From: DASQPR01 sp035713725
GTDB taxonomy: Bacteria; Actinomycetota; Actinomycetes; Mycobacteriales; Micromonosporaceae
NCBI GenBank assembly: GCA_035713725.1
Contig: DASTMZ010000208.1
Coordinates: forward strand, 1-29,698
DNA length: 29,698 bases
Reading direction: 5' to 3'
A program made the position numbers and the translations under genes. Positions 27,352-29,698 of this stretch are shown one piece after another; within the stretch, counting starts at the first letter, position 1; each line of letters opens with the position of its first letter. The notes beneath the pieces were generated by a model. It was not told where the DNA came from, ran no database searches, and saw only the letters and a program-made list of their open reading frames with translations.

Positions 27352-28493
27352 CCGGCTTCCCGCCGGACTCCGGCGCCGACCGCGAAGACGAGACCGTCCG
27401 GCTGTCGCGCGGGCTCGGTGGCCACGCGGTCGACCTCGGCGCTCTCCTGCACGAGGCGCTCGAGGACCGCGCGGCGAACGTGACGCTCGCCCCGGACGCA
27501 CTCGGCGACATTCGACGGCGGATCGCGGCCAAGCGCGCGCGGTGGTGGACGTTTCCCGCCCTGCGCAGCCGAGGAGCAACCATGATCAGCCTGAGCACCG
27601 CGGTGGCCGCGAGCGTCGCGGCGGTCACCATTGGGTTCGCCAGTTGTACGCCGCAGAACCCACCGAACCCGAGTCCGGCCGGCCCGAGCGCGAGCAGCGG
27701 CCCGATCAGCACCGGTTCGCCGACCACCGGAGCGACCTCGCCGACCGGTACGCCAACCAGCCCGCCGCCGGGCGGTACGGTCACCGCGAACGTACCCATC
27801 TACTACATCGGCGCTAACGACTTGCTCTACCGCGAGTTTCACCGCATCCCGGCCGGGAACGGTTCACCGCCGGCACAAGTGAAGGCCGGCATCACGCAGA
27901 TGCTGGACGGCCGAACCGCCTACGACCACGACTACGTGAGCCAGTGGCCGGCCAGCGCGTCGGTGCGCAGCGTCTCGATCTCCGGCGGAGTGGTCACCGT
28001 CGATCTGCACGGTGCCACCGTCAACGGCGACGACCCGGCCGGCAACAAGGCAGCCATCCAGCAACTCATCTGGACCGCCACAGCGTTCCAGGGCGCCACC
28101 GGCGTCCGGCTGCTCTTCGACGGCCAGCCGCGCGCAACGCTGTGGGCTAGCCGCCAGCCGGTCGCGGGCGTACTGCACCGCGCCGCGGCGGTCGACGCGC
28201 TCGCGCCGGTGTGGGTCATCGACCCGCAACAGAACGCGGTCACCGGCACGTCGGTCACTGTGAGCCTCGCGGGCATCGTCTTCGAGGGCACGATTCAAAT
28301 GCGGGTACGGTCGGCTGCCGGCAAGGTCGTCGTCCAGAAGACCGTCCAGCTGAGCGTCGGCGCACCGGTGCAAGGCGTCGCCACCGTGCACATCACGCTG
28401 ACGCCGGGTACGTACACGGTCGAGGCGTACGAGGTGTCGCTGAAGGACGGCTCGATCGTGGCACTGGACGGCCACACGTTCACCGTGCACTGA
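27348..28493 (+). CDS. Membrane protein with GerMN and Gmad2 domains, probable anti-sigma partner
   Basis: The 381-residue protein has a cytoplasmic N-terminus (1-78), one transmembrane segment (about 79-98, SLSTAVAASVAAVTIGFA), a Pro/Ser/Thr/Gly linker (101-145) and two outer domains. The first (about 150-255, IYYIGANDLLYREFHRIP) resembles GerMN. The second (about 277-375, VWVIDPQQNAVTGTSVTV, YTVEAYEVSLKDG) resembles the Gmad2 immunoglobulin-like domain of spore-germination proteins. ATG 27348 is 8 nt from GGAG and overlaps the sigma gene by 4 nt; ATG 27342 is close to that site. The overlap suggests control of the sigma factor, but no zinc-type anti-sigma motif (HxxxCxxC) was found, so this part is inferred. 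Confidence 0.85.
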   Translation: MTGFPPDSGADREDETVRLSRGLGGHAVDLGALLHEALEDRAANVTLAPDALGDIRRRIAAKRARWWTFPALRSRGATMISLSTAVAASVAAVTIGFASCTPQNPPNPSPAGPSASSGPISTGSPTTGATSPTGTPTSPPPGGTVTANVPIYYIGANDLLYREFHRIPAGNGSPPAQVKAGITQMLDGRTAYDHDYVSQWPASASVRSVSISGGVVTVDLHGATVNGDDPAGNKAAIQQLIWTATAFQGATGVRLLFDGQPRATLWASRQPVAGVLHRAAAVDALAPVWVIDPQQNAVTGTSVTVSLAGIVFEGTIQMRVRSAAGKVVVQKTVQLSVGAPVQGVATVHITLTPGTYTVEAYEVSLKDGSIVALDGHTFTVH

Positions 28494-28505
28494 TCGGCGC
28501 CGTGT

Positions 28506-28563
28506 CCAGTACGTGGACTGGTGTGGCGTGCGAGGTTCCCGGATCGGACCGGACACGCCACAC
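28506..28563 (+). promoter_or_regulatory. Nested inverted repeats upstream of hisE
   Basis: GTGTGGCGTG (28521-28530) and CACGCCACAC (28554-28563) are a perfect 10-bp pair around a 23-nt loop with CCGG/CCGG inside. Just before it, CCAGT (28506-28510) and ACTGG (28517-28521) form a second small dyad. They may end the upstream transcript, bind a regulator, or both. No T-run follows. Confidence 0.5.
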
Positions 28564-28572
28564 TTGCGTGTT

Positions 28573-28836
28573 GTGAAGACATTCGACGACTTGTGGGCCG
28601 AGTTGCGCACTCGGGCCGACGCGCGCCCGTCGGGCTCCGGCACCGTGGCGCTACTCGACCGCGGCGTACACGAGGTCGGCAAGAAGGTCGTCGAAGAGGC
28701 GGCCGAGGCGTGGATGGCCGCCGAACACGAAGGGCGCGACCGCGCCGCCGAAGAGATCTCGCAGCTGCTCTACCACGTACAGGTGTTGATGATCGCCACC
28801 GGCCTCGACCTCGACGACGTCTACCAGCACCTGTGA
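28573..28836 (+). CDS. hisE: Phosphoribosyl-ATP pyrophosphatase
   Basis: HisE hydrolyses phosphoribosyl-ATP to phosphoribosyl-AMP, the second step of histidine synthesis. The 87-residue protein begins MKTFDDLWAELRTRA and contains the MazG-like all-alpha metal-binding sequence GKKVVEEAAEAWMAAEHEG, with EEISQLLYHVQVLMIATGLDLDDVY following. I start at GTG 28573, matching the N-terminus of mycobacterial HisE; CACACT (28559-28564), 8 nt upstream, could be the -10 of a leaderless transcript, since no Shine-Dalgarno sequence is seen. HisG begins 11 nt after its stop, and the order hisE-hisG is usual in actinobacteria. Confidence 0.95.
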   Translation: MKTFDDLWAELRTRADARPSGSGTVALLDRGVHEVGKKVVEEAAEAWMAAEHEGRDRAAEEISQLLYHVQVLMIATGLDLDDVYQHL

Positions 28837-28847
28837 GGATCCCGACC

Positions 28848-29693
28848 ATGTTGCGCATCGCCGTGCCGAACAAGGGCACGCTGTCGTTGCCCGCCGCGAC
28901 CATGCTGGCCGAGGCCGGCTACCGGCAACGCACCGACGATCGGGAGCTCGTCTGCCGCGACGAGGACAACGGCGTCGAGTTCTTCTACCTCCGGCCGCGC
29001 GACATCACGACGTACGTGGCCTCCGGTGACCTGGACCTCGGCGTGACGGGTCGCGACCTGCTAGTCGACTCGGCGGTCGATGCGATCGAAGTGCTCGACC
29101 TCGGGTTCGCCCCCGCCACGTTCCGCTTCGCCGCGCGACCCGGCATGCTCAGCAGCGTCGAAGAGCTGGCCGGGCGGCGCATCGCGACGTCCTACCCGGG
29201 CGTGGTCGTGAAACACCTTGCGGATCTCGACATCGACGCGACTGTGGTCCGCCTCGATGGCGCCGTCGAGAACGCGATCCGCCTCGGCGTCGCGGATGTG
29301 ATCGCGGATGTGGTGGCGACCGGCAACACACTTCGCCAGGCCGGCCTAGAAACCATCGGCAAGCCGATCCTCGAGTCGTCCGCGTTGCTCATCGGACGCG
29401 ACGGAGTCGAGCTGACGCCCGGCGTGCCGCAGCTGGTACGGCGTCTGCAGGGCGTACTGGTGGCCAGGCGGTACGTGATGCTCGCGTACGACGTCCGGGT
29501 GGACCGCCTCGACGACGCGTGCGCGTTGACGCCCGGCATCGAGTCGCCGACCGTGTCGCCGCTGCACCGGGAGGGATGGGTCGCCGTACAGGCCATGGTG
29601 TTGCGCGGCGAGGTGCACCGGGTGATGGACGAGCTCTACGAGGTCGGCGCGCGCGCCATCCTCGTCACCGCGCTCGACGCCTGCCGACTCTGA
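28848..29693 (+). CDS. hisG: ATP phosphoribosyltransferase, long form
   Basis: HisG joins ATP and PRPP in the first, feedback-controlled step of histidine synthesis. The protein begins MLRIAVPNKGTLSLPAATML and contains LRPRDITTYVASGDLDLGVTG, IATSYPGVVVKHL, DGAVENAIRLGVADVIADVV and the PRPP-loop region VATGNTLRQAGL. The 281-residue length includes the C-terminal regulatory domain (about 205-281, with VRVDRLDDACALTPG and SPTVSPL) that binds histidine in the long-form enzymes, so it does not need HisZ. ATG 28848 follows GAGG at 9 nt; the GAGG overlaps the hisE stop. Confidence 0.97.
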   Translation: MLRIAVPNKGTLSLPAATMLAEAGYRQRTDDRELVCRDEDNGVEFFYLRPRDITTYVASGDLDLGVTGRDLLVDSAVDAIEVLDLGFAPATFRFAARPGMLSSVEELAGRRIATSYPGVVVKHLADLDIDATVVRLDGAVENAIRLGVADVIADVVATGNTLRQAGLETIGKPILESSALLIGRDGVELTPGVPQLVRRLQGVLVARRYVMLAYDVRVDRLDDACALTPGIESPTVSPLHREGWVAVQAMVLRGEVHRVMDELYEVGARAILVTALDACRL

Positions 29694-29698
29694 GCTCG

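Overview
This window is chromosomal DNA from a high-GC actinomycete (Actinomycetota). The evidence is strong G/C at third codon positions, many GTG starts, a mycobacterial-type integration host factor (mihF) in the order mihF-gmk-rpoZ-coaBC-metK-priA, a PriA without helicase motifs, a SigE-type sigma factor, and start signals that look leaderless. I cannot place it below that level. The content is mainly housekeeping; I see no insertion sequence, prophage, CRISPR array, tRNA or rRNA.

Layout. 1-6610: end of the pyrimidine operon, with carA (5' end outside the window), carB, pyrD and pyrF. 6631-8051: mihF behind a good sigma70-type promoter, then gmk and rpoZ. 8060-13015: coaBC, metK (followed by a clear hairpin terminator) and priA. 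13085-14405: a lipoprotein with a lysozyme-like domain convergent with a small ABM-like gene; a tandem duplicated hairpin lies between them. 14594-19927: def, fmt, rsmB, rpe and a GGDEF-type response regulator; fmt/rsmB and rpe/regulator overlap by 4 nt. 19931-21043: cutA on the minus strand and a DUF4232-type lipoprotein. 21118-25910: an FMN riboswitch and ribD, ribE, ribBA, ribH, plus an APH-type kinase overlapping ribH. 25947-28493: a P-loop kinase on the minus strand, then a sigma factor and its probable membrane partner with GerMN and Gmad2 domains. 28573-29693: hisE and hisG.

How the genes work together. carAB, pyrD and pyrF belong to UMP synthesis; gmk carries on guanine nucleotide metabolism beside the RNA polymerase omega gene. 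coaBC and metK make cofactors (CoA, SAM). def, fmt and rsmB serve initiator-Met formylation, deformylation and 16S rRNA methylation. The rib operon makes riboflavin from GTP and ribulose 5-phosphate, and rpe supplies pentose phosphates nearby. hisE and hisG start histidine synthesis.

The unusual points are small insertions and repeats inside conserved genes. carA ends in a hexapeptide repeat tail. carB carries about 20 extra residues encoded by an imperfect palindrome. 18-bp in-frame tandem repeats occur in three unrelated genes. Gmk has Asp in its P-loop. The rib leader has a hairpin that would hide the ribD ribosome binding site, and a kinase of unknown substrate is translationally coupled to the rib operon. 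None of these is clearly a new system; the riboflavin-linked kinase and the carB insertion deserve the closest look.
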